Assembly: GCF_001039355.2 (NCBI RefSeq)
Contig: NW_019774258.1
Location: 398,410-460,409 of the forward strand
DNA: 62,000 nt
Source: Lingula anatina
Taxonomy: Eukaryota; Brachiopoda; Lingulata; Lingulida; Lingulidae
Direction: 5' to 3'
This document shows positions 47,641-60,488 of the stretch, one piece after another (the stretch's first letter is position 1; each line of letters begins with the position of its first letter). The translations under genes and the position numbers were made by a program. The notes beneath the pieces are model-generated. The model worked only from the letters and a program-made list of their open reading frames with translations, was not told where the DNA came from and ran no database searches.

Positions 47641-50053
47641 TAACTGACTGGCCCCCAGTGTTGAGCAGCTCAACCTCAGGCACTAACAGCTAGTATTTCC
47701 TACTTTCTAGTCTGGAGGCATGTGGAGCTTGTAATACTGTGGTTTTAACACAAGTTGTTAATGTCAATATCCATTACTCGGATTACTGCATGCTAACTAC
47801 CATAACTATACAGGCCTGTCTGCATATATATATATTTGTATATACTAAAGGGGAGTTTGAGAGGGGGTGGGGTAGGATTTGAAAAAAACTGCCTTTTGAA
47901 ACAGTGTATGGCCCTTTACAATGTGTTCAGTATGCTAGTAATTAAGGTGCAGAATTTCTGAGGAAGTTCTGAGGGAGCTTCATTCCTAAATTGCCCTAGA
48001 TCACGAGTTAAAATTTTCGTAAGAAATGTAAATGGAATATATATTTACAAGTAGGGGAAGTGGATAAAAAAAGTTAAGTGTTTGAGTTGTGTTTATTCCA
48101 GTATTATAGCTAATACAGGGCAATAAAAGACACTGATGTGAAGTGATACTTCCCTGTTAGAAATGACTACCTTGACTCTACCTGGTAGGTGCTATAATAC
48201 TGATATGCTGGTTAGTAAGTGTAGAGATCAGAGGAATGTTTATGTTGGACTATGTTACAAAACACCTGTGAGATTACTGGTACAGGTGTATGGAGAGGAA
48301 TACCAGGGAAGATTACACCTATCTGTTATATAATATCAGAGTTATATAGCCAGTTTTAAAAAAAATAAAAAAATTATTTACCTCATATTGATAATGATTT
48401 TGATAAAAATTATAATTGGGCATGGGTGGAAAAATGGAAGCATCACATATGTTCCAAAAAATTACTCTTACGTTTCATTGCAATTAAGCTGTCTGTTTGA
48501 TGTAACTTTATACCATCCCGGACAATTAGGCCAGGAGAATATAGCATAATATATATTTATACATACAATATTACAGAGAATCTTGATTGCAGTCATATTT
48601 ATGTGTAAAAGAGATGTATCTCGGTGTTTATGCTTGTGCCATAGCTGTTTACCAAGACTCCAGTCCTGTGTACACCGGATCATTATCTGAGCAAACAACA
48701 CATTATCAGGAACACTACTTTACTTGATTGCAATCGAGAGGTATCGTTCACATGTGATAACGAGGTGGTACAATTGCAGTTGGACAGTTACGTAAGTAGA
48801 TCAACACAAAGATTAATACCTTGTCAGATTAAATGATGATCCAAGGTAAACTGAACAATACTGATAAACAACAGGGGCCTTCTGAGGTGCTGGGTCTGAT
48901 CTCATTGTGCGGACAAACTTCTCTGATCCTCCTTTTAGCCAGGTTATTATAAATGTTTCCCCAGCATAAACCATTTATTTAATTGGCAAAGTTTAGATTT
49001 TCAGCTACACAATTGACAAGGTGGAGATGATGTTTTATTTTGCGGAAGCAATGCATAGATGATGAAAATGGATATGACGTAAAATAATTTTAGGATGCGG
49101 TGGGTACACTTTCAAAAATTGTTGGTACCAGATAATCTTTGCTCCTCCAGAAAAAGTGCTTCTCCCATCATCAATTTTTGCCTCCCACTTTTTTTTTCTT
49201 ACAGAATAGTGGCTCTGTCTCTAATTAGAAAATGCCTCAGTATTAAGAAATTAATCATTTTAATAAAATGTTTATCAAGTAAGGAGAAGAAAAAAAAACA
49301 AACAAAAAAACAGGTCTTCAGAGATTGCCTGTAGTCAGAGTTTAATAACTTCGCAGAGGGGCGTCACTTGTGGCAATCCTCACCTGTCTTGCGCAATTTG
49401 CTGCTTTTCCTCTGAAGTTGAAAACTTGTTCCAACTATTTAGCATGCATACAAATGTCTACCTTGTATGTCAAAGCAAACAGATGACTTTTCTTCTACTT
49501 AATTCCTCCTTGTTTGCATTTTAAAAAGGGGGAGCTCAAAATTGGACTTGACCTCATGTTACACCTTGACAACTATGTAAATACAGCCTCCGAAAGTGGT
49601 ATTTCTGTAATAAATTAAACGTATGCGCTGGCCGCATATTTTGCCTAATGCAGGATAAGCAGGAGTAGGATCCATTAGCATATTAAAAACATATCCATTA
49701 TGTGGAAGTAGCACAACAGACTGGAGTGCAGTGATGACAACAGCAAGGCAGCTATCACCTTGAGGCAGGAGTCCTAGCTGTACCTGTATATGAACCCTCT
49801 GTGGGTCCTCTCAGTTTAAAGTCCTTATCTACCTTGATACAGGTACCCACATATAAGTAGCACACAGGAACACACTGAGATCACACACAGGGCTAGTGGC
49901 TGCTACTGAGAGGGCCAGGAAAATACCAGGACTCGCATCAATTTGTCACCACGTCCTTCCTGATCTTGAGGCTCTCGCTCTCGACTTACTTCAAAGGAGA
50001 GGAGATCACTGGCGACACAGACACATGAATGAGCTTAGTGAAATGAGGCAGAA

Positions 50054-50158
50054 ATGGAGAGTTATGAGAAGAGAGTGAAAAAGTACCAGGATCCAGCCTC
50101 CAAAAAGGAGTCTGAATCAGTGGAATGGGTCCCCCTGGTGCTGAGCAAGTTGTTTTCT
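50054..50158 (+). CDS. Candidate alternative first exon 4
   Basis: Unrecognised. ATG in good context (G at -3, G at +4) opens 35 codons: MESYEKRVKKYQDPASKK, then ESESVEWVPLVLSKLFS, then a consensus donor gtaagt in phase 0. The first part is basic and charged; the end is hydrophobic. In-frame stops lie just upstream, so the ATG is the natural start of this frame. Confidence 0.5.
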
Positions 50159-52277
50159 GTAAGTTGTGCTTGTCATTTTGTGGAAGTTCTTGAATAGATG
50201 GTGGTGAATTTACATTGTACATTGAAAGAATGACTCTGCCAGATTTAGATACTACTAGTTAATATCATCCTTTAGACAAAGCCATACTGGAATACCACTG
50301 GTTTTTGTCCTTTTAAGTATATGATAAAGTGTTCAAGAAGTTATTGTACACAGGTTTAAAAGATTTAAAATGTTAGATTATTTGTGTAAAGACTCCTCTG
50401 AGATTATGCATTCAGGCCAAGCCTAGACATGTTGTACTGTATGCTTAGTCCTTGATGTTCTTTAGTCCCCGTGTTAACTTAATTGACTATACAAATGAGC
50501 TGATGCATTGTGCTTGGAAGTTCAAGCACAGGTTTTACCTGTATTTATCAACATAATAAATGGTGTTCTACAAGAGGCAAAGTGCAGGGACAGAGGTTTT
50601 GTCTGTGAGAGAGGATGAGGTTCAATGGAAATTCCACTTATTGTGCATCCTATTGGGAAAGTTTTCTGGCTGAGTTGATAAATTATTAGTAAAATTGGGA
50701 CAGGAAGTGGTGGCCTTGTCCTGTGTCCCAGTATGTACGCATGTTGTATATAAAAACATGGCCCATGTTGTTTGATTAAGGAATTATTTGCCCTTGATTT
50801 GATATAAACTGTGGAGCTCAGTGGGCCACAGTCTGCACTCTGTGACTCCACTTTGATAAAGCAGATTAAGAAATGTTACATTTTTTTTTGTGGCATTTGA
50901 TTGATGTTTTATACCTTTGTTTGTTTTATGATATGATTCTAAGTGAAAAAATATTCCATCAACTGTGGCATTCTCAAAGTGTAAACTTAACTTCTCAGCA
51001 ATTAGCTGCAGAGACATTGGAGACAACAGAACCGTGCACAGGTATTAGTTGCAGAAAAACAGTCCTGAAATCACTTGTATTATCAAATGATGATTGAGAA
51101 AAACACGATTATAAGTACATGTAGGCGGTGGATGAGAGAAGGTTAAAAATGGGAACAGTGTGTCTGTATATTATTGATTTTCTGCTGCTGTCCCTTCATT
51201 TATAACTGAAATGTGTTAGGAGGTTTCGCCCACCACAACAATTCCATTTTCACTTCGCATTTTTCATTGCTGTATAATTTCAGTGCCACATGTGGAAAAG
51301 AAGTCCCATTCACAGCTGGCTCTTAACTAGGTTGCTTTATTTTAAAAAAAAAAGTAAAAAACAAAAGAGCCCCCCCCTCCCACCACTGGATTGCCTCAGG
51401 TATAGAGTAGATTAGTAGAAAATCCACTTCATTAAAATGAGTAGAAACACTCCACACCAAATATAGGGCTTGTTTTGTGGTGAGGACTTCACAGGAAATG
51501 TGCTGTTCACTAACACGCCTTTACTAAACCCATAACCAGGCGCAATGGATCCAAATGTAGCTGGCTCACCAGCCAAACAGCAATTTGACTTCTGCTCTAT
51601 TGTTATGTTATTTTCCTAAAAAGCATCATATCACTTTGCTCATCAGCTAATGGGCAGTATTTGCAATCTTACAGTTTGATCATTATAAGCCTACCAAGGC
51701 AATTTCAAATGATGGGGTACATTGGCATTTTTTTCCAAAAGGTGGTTATGCCCCCTTTCCCCACCTTCAATACTTACAAACAAATGACTCTTGTTGCTCT
51801 GTTCACATCAAAATGTTTAATGCAAAAAAAAAAAAAAAAGAAAAAAAGAAAAAAAAAAAAGACAATTGCAATTATGTGGTCTTATTGTTGCCAAATGTCA
51901 TCATGTTGAATAAGGAATAGTAAAGATCAACTCCCCTGATTTTTATCTCGCTGAGGGATAGGCTTCTGATGATGATATATTTGTTTGTCCTGTCAACTTG
52001 GAGTTTTTCAGGACATGAATAGTTAAAAAAGGATCTAAGATAAGGAATAGGATATCAAATTAATTATAACGATTGCCTGTAAATTCTGCAGATGTTTGTG
52101 ATACTCAAGGGATCAACTGAACTCTTTTAGCAATCCAATATACTTAATATATAATAGAACTGAGGAATTTTTCAGTATGTGAATAGTGTAGAATCTAATA
52201 TTAAATAGGAAGTGGTTCACATTGGATGTGATGATAATGAACTGAGAACTACATCCAGGTATTTGTGAATGTCTTTT

Positions 52278-52300
52278 GGGGGGGGGGAGGGGGGGGGGGG
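52278..52300 (+). repeat. G tract, potential G-quadruplex
   Basis: Two long G runs (10 and 12) separated by one A: 22 of 23 bases are G. This is prone to quadruplex formation and to length error. Confidence 0.9.
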
Positions 52301-52480
52301 TCAACTGAACTATTTCAGAGTCCACAATACAATAGTATACTTCTTTCTGTCTCATATTTTATGGCATTATAAATTTCCATTTCTAACAGAACAATAACAG
52401 GGCAGATAGTGTACTTTTATGCCACTTGTATGTGTGTTTTTCAATTTCTGGTATTTATTTTATTTGTATTATCTCATTGA

Positions 52481-52520
<40 letters not shown>
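52481..52520. repeat. (TTA)n microsatellite
   Basis: About 13 trinucleotide units. Confidence 0.95.
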
Positions 52521-52522
<2 letters not shown>

Positions 52523-53399
52523 AAACAAACTCAATTGATGATAACTGTGTGATTGTTTCATTCATGCTATAAGTCATTTTCCATCATTATATGACTGTTT
52601 ACAGCCATGAAAAGTGCATATTATATCATAGGTACTTGCTTAGAGAAGGTCAAGATCTTACGACACACGGCATTTGTCCCTCCTCCACCTAGGCAAATGT
52701 TTGGTTACACTAATGGAGTATGTTGTTGGACAGGTTTAATAATGGTCATCTGAAGTGGAGCATGCTGTTCTCATATTTGTGACAATATTGTGAAGGACTC
52801 TTGCCTTTTACAGGAGAATTAAGTAGTTACTCCTATGTGTTATAAAATTTTTAAAAGAAGTTGTATTTCATTCATCAAACATGCGGTGAACTTTGTCAAA
52901 GTTATTTCTCCCAAACGACTTCAAAAGGGTTAGGACTATCTGAGGCTAGTAAACTAGGGAAAAATTGGTTGTAAAAAGCAAAAAAAAAAAAAAAAAAAAA
53001 GGAACAGCAAAAACAAATGAAATAATTATAGTTAATTAAGGTAAAGCAGCATGTACTGTTCAGTACTAAATTACTCCGGCAGTGAAATTTCAATTTATTA
53101 TTTTAATATTATAATATTTAATTTGTTTATCTTTTCATAATAATTATTTCATTAAAATTAAGTAGGATAGCTTGTTAGGAAAACATGTACGGCACACACA
53201 CTAGTACATATACTAACAGGTAATAGACAGGTATTTGTAGCCCTAGGATAGAAAAGGGCACAGCATTAGTCACAGATAATCACATGTGATAATCAGCTAC
53301 TTTTTGGGCCTTAAAAAGTTAACATTGTTCAAATATGGACAAACAGGACCTGGAGGAGAGACTGCACATTTTTTGTGCCATCCTTGGACATAATAACAA

Positions 53400-53970
53400 A
53401 ATTTGTCCATGTGCCACCAGATTATTTTGATGTGATAATAGAGAAGAAGAACATAACAGCGGGTGACTCGAGGGTCAGTTTTTTTGGTAGACAGGTGAAA
53501 TAGGCTGGACATATTGTTGTGTATCTGATTGAGGTGAGATAAACAACACTGAATTCAGTGAAGAGGGATCAGATCACAGGAGTCATCACTGTGAAGGAAG
53601 ACAGAACTTAAGTATTTTAAGGAGCTGAGGAGGGACCATATTGAACTGTAACCAAAGTGTGCTGCCAGATTTTTAGATGAGAAAATAGAGAAGAAGAACA
53701 TCACAGTGGGGGACTCTATGGACAATCTTTTGATGGAGGTGTACATATTGCTGTGTACCTAGTAGGAGTGACATAAACTACATTGTACTGATAGAGGAGG
53801 GACCTATTTAGAATCGCCACCGTAAAAAAATGGACCTTAGAAGTGTCATGTTGAACTGTAACTATTACAGTGGCACCACCTGATTACTCTGTTGTGAAAG
53901 TAGAAAACAAAGACCAGGCAGCGGGTGACTCAAGGGACAAACAGTCTACCAAGGCCACTGGTCTTGATTG
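53400..53970 (+). repeat. Ancient three-copy tandem repeat with protein-like core
   Basis: Three diverged copies of about 210-250 bp (cores at about 53411, 53662 and 53866). The shared core is gtgccaccagattattttga, then gagaagaagaacatcacagc, then gggtgactc.aggg. The first and third are open over the core (VPPDYFDVIIEKKNITAGDS; VAPPDYSVVKVENKDQAAGD); the second has a stop after VLPDF. It may be a decayed tandem exon array or chance. Confidence 0.6.
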
Positions 53971-55742
53971 TAGGTAATTAGTGAATGCTGTGAATGAGCT
54001 GGGACAAAGACAGTTAGTGCACTGGCAGATGGGCACTCGGAGACCTGATTTGGACTAACTGTGGGAGATAGTGAATGAAGGTTTATTTCACAAACCATGC
54101 CATTTGGATACTGCTGCATTTGCTACTCCAGCGTGTGTGTTTTATCTAGTGATTTTATGAGATGACAAAATGCTTTGTTTCTGAGTAGGATAGGAACTGT
54201 GTCGTTATGCTGGGAGGATATCATACAAGATTTATTGTACCAGACTGTCTATGTGCATTAGTGATTATGATTTAATAATTCTTAAAACTTCATTGATACC
54301 AGTACAGGATTAACCAGTCTACTCACACTGGATTAGAACTTTTACCACAATGGCGGATGTTATGAATATTACCATGTGACTTTTCAAAAACAAAAGAAGA
54401 AAGATTTGTGGAAGTTTCCATATTCTGTTCTACGTTGCTATAGAATTTAAAGAAATGGAAATACCCTAATAGAGGAGACACTGCCATCAGTTTGTAGAAA
54501 TTTTCCTCAGCTCATTTTAAGGAAGCAGGAAAATTTGGGCAGATCCGAAATTTTTGAATACGTGTCAGGAGGCATATGCAAATTACGCAACAGGACAGAA
54601 ATCTCATGACCTTGAAAAAAATGTGTGCATCGGCCTATTGTATTTTAATGTAAGCTGAAGACCTTCACATAATATGTGTCTAGAGAAAAATAAAAAAGGC
54701 TTCGTTGAATCATTAAATTAATTGGCAGTACAGATCAAGACAAGAATTCCCATATTTGTAAAAGGACCAAGTTTTATGCCATTATAAGAACTAGAGAGAC
54801 CCAAACACAGTCATTGAGTGGGGTTACATTATGCATAATTTTCCTGCCTAGGAGTCCAAGGTTGATTTCAAACCCAATCAACATTCCTGGAGACACTGGC
54901 ATGGTAGAAACAGAATAATTGTGTCCCTCATAAATGTCTGGGTTCAAATCAACATTTCTAGAGTCAGTCAGACATGAAATGAGCACACACTTTACTATGA
55001 AGTGGTTATAGGATATATGGTTACAGAGGAAGCCGAGGCTTTAAAAATAAATTTGTGTACGTGGACTGGCTGTTCAGTGACATGTGAAGATGGAATGTGT
55101 TTTCTTCTGAACGTGCATAAGATATTTAAGACTCTTCAAACTGGGATGACAGTAACCAGTGAGAACATTTGTGGAATACGTATGACATCTTGGATTGGTT
55201 CCCAGTTTCATTTTATTTTGACATACATGTAACTTTGACATAACTTTGGTTGGTAAAAAAGTTTACACATCGTTTGCACTCGCTGAAGTCCTCCATGGCT
55301 CCTGCATAATGCAACTTTTCATGCTTCTGGATCAGAGATGTGAATGTCATGTTAGACTTCCCTGGGTAAAGCAGTAGTTTTAACATTGTTTTGCTTACAT
55401 CTTGGATCCATTCCCATTGCTAAAACGCATGTGATAAATGTTATAACTATTTCAGTCGTGGGAGTTTTTTTTATCGCATATGAACAGTTGACAAGCAGTC
55501 TTTGAAAAAAATTTCAAAACTGGGAGTGGCATAATTTATTGACAGGACACAGCTTATTCTATGAATTGAAGGAGGTGTGACACTGGGCCTCACACACCGA
55601 AACTTATAGGAGGTGCTCCAGCTTCAAATGAGCCAAACTACCTGTAACCATCATAACTACAAACTACAACTGACTTTAATTTGTGATTAAGTTCATTTAG
55701 CAGTTTTCGATCTTTCTTGACTGCTGTATATTGTGAGTTGTG

Positions 55743-55868
55743 ATGGCCAAGGTAAAGGATATATCTCAGAGCAGGGAGGAGGGAGAGGAAGCAGGGGGAG
55801 TCAGACAGGGACTACAGGGTGCTGTGGCTAACGAACACTGGATGGCATGGGCTGTAGCACTGTTTGCT
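55743..55868 (+). CDS. Candidate alternative first exon 5
   Basis: Unrecognised. ATG in strong context (G at -3 and +4) opens 42 codons: MAKVKDISQSREEGEEAGG, VRQGLQGAVANE, HWMAWAVALFA, then the donor gtgagt in phase 0; read through, the frame stops two codons later. The composition is charged and then hydrophobic, and quite unlike the flanking AT-rich DNA. Confidence 0.5.
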
Positions 55869-56127
55869 GTGAGTTGAGGTCTTTAATTTTTTTGAAGTGT
55901 AGATGTCACAGTTTGGAGATCCTCTATTTACAGTTGGAAATTCGCTCATTGTTCACGGCTAATTAATTTTCAGATGTTCGTGTTGTGTTGGATACCAGTT
56001 GTAAACTTGGTTTGTTTTCACTGGTGGTTTGAAGTATTAATCTTAAGTTAACTCATCATCTGAAATAACTTCAATATAAATATGCATAATCCATAGAACA
56101 GTCTTCACACGTACTCTCACATGCGCA

Positions 56128-56165
<38 letters not shown>

Positions 56166-59100
56166 TGCAGGCGCACCTGCGCAACCCAAATACCTTGATA
56201 AACTCACAAACTCAGACTTTATTTGATATGCATTGTGGATTGGAAATTCCAGTTTCAGGAGAGTGTTTAATATGCAAGTTTAGTTTGGTGGTAATTTAAT
56301 GCTACATTATTTCGTGCAGCCTCAGTCACAAGACATTGGCTGATATGCACAGTCACGTTTATTTAAAATGTGTTTTTGTTTTCTTTTTTGTATTCATTCA
56401 ATGAGTTACAAGCTTGATGCCAAGAGGGCTGCTGAAGTGCACCAGTTTTTGTATATTTATGTACTAATTAATCAATTTTACTTGCAATTTTTAACCATTT
56501 GGTCACAACATGTAATTGTTGTGAGAGATTTTGAGTATCATTATGTCACGATTTGTAAAAAGTAGTTTTCTCGTTAGACAGAAGTCTATATCAGTAGCTC
56601 TAGTTTACCAAGCACATTTTTATTCAAACCAAGAATTTTCACAATGGTTAAGATTATGTGTTCTTTGGGGAAAAGGGGATGTTCTTTAGGGAAAAGGGGC
56701 TCCAGTCCCTTTGATGTGTCATGGAAAGACCAGGTGTCCTATATTGCTACAGTTGAGCATAGGATCAACTAGCACAATTTCATTTTTTATCACAATCTGA
56801 CACAGTCATCAGAAGACTATGACCTTGCAGTTCTGTGAAAAGATAAGGTGTTTTGTTCATGTTGTGAAGAATGTAATCCAGTCTTGATGTTATTAATAGT
56901 AGAATGGCATATGAAGAAAGAGAAAGGCAATTATTGTGAAAAAAGGATAAGATGTGTGCAGGTCGGTAGTGATGGCAACCTCGCATATGATAATAGTTGG
57001 CTTGGATACATATGTTAAATGTATCCTGGATGCATGAGCACTTGAAAACTAAAACCGACAGGAATGTTTCTTTTTGCACTGAGAAAAGATAAGTTTTAGA
57101 GAAAAGCCATCTGATTTTATATGAACAGACAGCATGATCATTGTAAGGGCTATTGTTAGTGTTGTGTCGAATGTTAGGATAAGCCCTAGAAATATTTATT
57201 TAGAAAAAGAAGAAAAGGACTCAGCAAGGAGGAGAATGGTATCTTCTGAATGAGTGAAGAAAACAAGGCAAGGTTCCCCAAAAGATTGTATGTCTTAAAA
57301 AATCAATCTTAACAGAGAGATAAACACACCTGATTGGACAGGGAGAGAAAGATGATTTATTTTGATGTAAAAATCCCTTCTCTCCAATTCAAGCTAGAAC
57401 ACAAGAGATTTCTATCTGTTCATTTGGTGCATCAAAGATAGATTGGAAATATCTAAGAAAGAGAAAAGAAAACACCGGACTAAATGTCAAGTGCAACTGC
57501 TGGCCTTTTATTCTATAGTTGATAGATGCAACAGGAGACAAAAACTCCTACGTGAAAACTTTGATGTTAGTGAAGCAGTTAACGTAATGATTTTTTCCTC
57601 GACAGAAGGGGTATTGAGAAAAAACTTGATGTTGTTTTTTGGCTGTCTGCCTGCTCCTTCACAGTGACTGTAAATTCAAAGCATGCCTGTAAAATTTATG
57701 TATTAACCCTGTCAAAAATGATACTGCAGCAATAAGGTACTAATTAATTCTCTGTTTGCTATGAACTCTTGAAGTGTTTTGAACACATGGAGTCTTATTA
57801 GGCTCATCCATTTGTGCTGAAAATAAATGCGTGCAAGCAAATAATCATGTTGAGAGATGTGCAGGTATGGAATTTGAACCTCAGCAGTAGCACTTAACTA
57901 AATTGACTTATGTTGTAACAAAAAATTGACACACAGCATGAAATTCAATTTTGCTGGTATAAAAACCACTTCCATACCATATTTTATTTGATTTTATAGA
58001 CCTGTATACATGAGGTTACTCACCTGGCCTAGGCTTATACATATATATAATACTATGTGTACTTTTAGGTTTAGAGCACATCCAGAACAACAGACTAACA
58101 GATCTGTGGATCAAATATGGCAACCCACTAAAAAGCTTGCTGCTTAATTCCTAATAAGACATTGAATAGATTCCCCTTGGGGATTACACAGTCAGCATTC
58201 AAGAAAAAAGTTTTGAAACAATGCTGACAACAGGCCAGAACTATCTTCATATAGCCATTGTTAAAACAAGTCAGAGCTTCTCATTAGTGAATCTTACTCT
58301 TAAATTAGATGTCATATCGAGGTAGCAGGTATATTAAGCAAAAACCTCTACACTGGCAATTGTTGGATAAGGCTAGATAAAAGTAATAAGTCAGCTAACG
58401 GGCAGACACTCTTTGTAAACAGTGTCAGAAGATGGAATTTATTTTTGTATTTAGAATATTCGATGTTTTATGAGCTTAACAGACAAATTTTAGGGTTGGT
58501 CAGGATTTTTCATTCATTATTTTTTCTTTCTTTTAGGGAGTGGGGGAAGGGGGAGTCTAATTAAGCCACAATGTGAGCAGTTTAATAGTGTAAATAAACA
58601 GCATTAAGATTTTTCCTGGCATCATTCTTAAATTTCTGCCACTTTTATGACCACTATAATACCTATTGTGTAATTTCCATTTGAAAAAAAAAAAGGAGTA
58701 AAAAATCAGATTTCCTAAATATGAGGGTTAGTTGCTCTTGTTAATCAACATATCAGTATTGTCTGGCCTAACGATGGCATTGTCACAGCAGATACTGGTG
58801 GTTGTGTGACTTCAGTCATGCAGCTTACTGATTGAATGTAGTTCTTAATACAAAGAAAGGCTAAGATCAACTTAGGTCATTGCCATGGATGCAAGTGACA
58901 TCTCTTTATCATGAAAAGTGGAGTTCGTGAAGCGTTTTTTATCTTTGTTTTCCAGAAACATCCTTATTACTTTACTTTGGCAGGATGAAATATGGATTCA
59001 TTTAAACGTTATCTTAGTTATCTCACAGGAAACTGTTGAATTGACTTGAGGAAAATATCTCTTCTGATTCCAAAACCTGGGCATTGGTGCCAGAATATCT

Positions 59101-60209
59101 CGGCTGATTCTGATATATCGGTAAAGATTGCAAGGCATCGGCACTGATTTTTAGGGCAACTAGACAGTGATTTTAGACATTATCAGAATAACCCAACAGA
59201 AGTTGTTAGCAATTTTTTAAGTTGCAGCTGAGTATTGGGCTTGGGGAAAAGATTGACTTTATTAGAGGTAAGTGAGATATGCCAAACAGAATGTACATGA
59301 ATAATTGGAGGATATAATATCAAAGCAGTTAAAGCACCAAGTAGTACATTTAATGATTATATAATGATGTATATTATGTGTCCTTTCTGATATGAAGTCC
59401 TTTACAAATGCTATTAGGATAAGAGTTATGTTGTTGATGTGCACATTAGTCTTGTATATCAATACCTCGTTACAAATACATGTAAACATGGTTTGTTCCC
59501 AGTTTAGAGTTGGTTTCAGCATCTACTTGTCTGTTAGATGTCTTGTAGTAAGACGTATGCAATAATTACACAGGTATGGCGGAGGATATAATTGGAAAAG
59601 ATGGCCAGTTGCCAAGAATTTTTATTACTAGTATATGTATGCAATACATTTTTAAAGAGGAAGGAGATGTTTTCATTTAAACTAAGGGAAGTAAGATATA
59701 TAAAAATACATTACATATATATATATTTAATTAGTTAGGTAGAAAGTTTTTAAATAAAACTGATAATAAGTTAACTTTAAGGAGAATTTAGGTGTATATC
59801 AGGGATCCAGGTCTTTGTTGATATCCATGTCTAAATGTTATGTGCATGGGATGTTGATATTTCTACCTGCATTTACAGTGCATTCCCTGTGGTGTTGTCT
59901 TGTAAATTGATAAGCAGAATCTGGCCTTTATTTTTCGGTGAAATGTGGTGTGCTTATAGATAATATGACTTATATTTTAATTTTTTTTAATCTGTATAAG
60001 GCTTACTTAGTAATAAAAACAAAATTGTGTAATCTTGTACCCAAGAAAGCATTATGATTTTACTCCATGAATTTATAGTTCCGAACCTTCATGTGAATGG
60101 CGTAGTAAAGATTTATGTTGGCCTAAAATTGCACATGTGGTGTTTAGCACCAAGTTGGATATATATGCAGGAGGTGGTGAGAGCTGGCATGTAATAACCT
60201 TCTTTACAG
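55869..60209. other. Noncoding spacer before the last candidate exon
   Basis: No supported gene. It holds a (CA)n tract at 56131-56162 and AT-rich sequence; a good donor (gtaagt) at 59269 has no open frame in front of it and could end a noncoding 5' exon. Confidence 0.45.
56131..56162. repeat. (CA)n microsatellite
   Basis: About 16 CA units inside a longer purine-pyrimidine alternating stretch that includes cgcacgcgcaca, which can adopt Z-DNA. Confidence 0.95.
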
Positions 60210-60488
60210 CCTACTGGCAGGACCTCCAAAATGCTGGATCCTATAGTGGGGTTGAACATGAAGTGGGATGGGAGCAGGCGTTATTATAATGGCTACGGTT
60301 ACAATAGCAGCCATAATATCAGTGAAAGCAATAGCAGTAACAGTTTGGAAAGATACCTGAAGTTTGGCAGTAATAGTAGTAGTAGTGAGGGGGATGGTCT
60401 TGATGGTGCCAGTGTGAGCAGTAGTAGTAGCAATAGCAGCAGAGCTCTATTGGAAAAGTTTGCTGATGTGTATATGAAAGTCATGGTG
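60210..60488 (+). CDS. Coding exon of an unrecognised protein, Ser/Asn-rich
   Basis: Open from acceptor ctttacag (60209) to donor gtaagt (60489), 93 codons in phase 0 throughout. It either continues a previous exon (PTGRTSK...) or starts at the ATG at 60231 (A at -3), giving 86 residues: MLDPIVGLNMKWDGSRRYY, a Gly/Tyr/Ser/Asn-rich middle with runs of Ser encoded by AGT/AGC, and RALLEKFADVYMKVMV at the end. I recognise no family. It is the longest and best-supported exon of the 43-60 kb series. Its continuation is not visible before 62,000. Confidence 0.6.

Larger units (their letters stand above)
43675..50053. other. Noncoding spacer within the first-exon cluster
   Basis: Apart from the exon at 45844-45909 and the repeats listed, I see no supported gene in this stretch. 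A single N lies at 43959. Confidence 0.45.
50159..55742. other. Noncoding spacer within the first-exon cluster
   Basis: No supported gene. Contents: A-rich runs (51824-51860, 52981-53000), a G tract (52278-52300), a (TTA)n microsatellite (52481-52520) and a degenerate three-copy repeat with protein-like potential (53400-53970). Confidence 0.45.
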
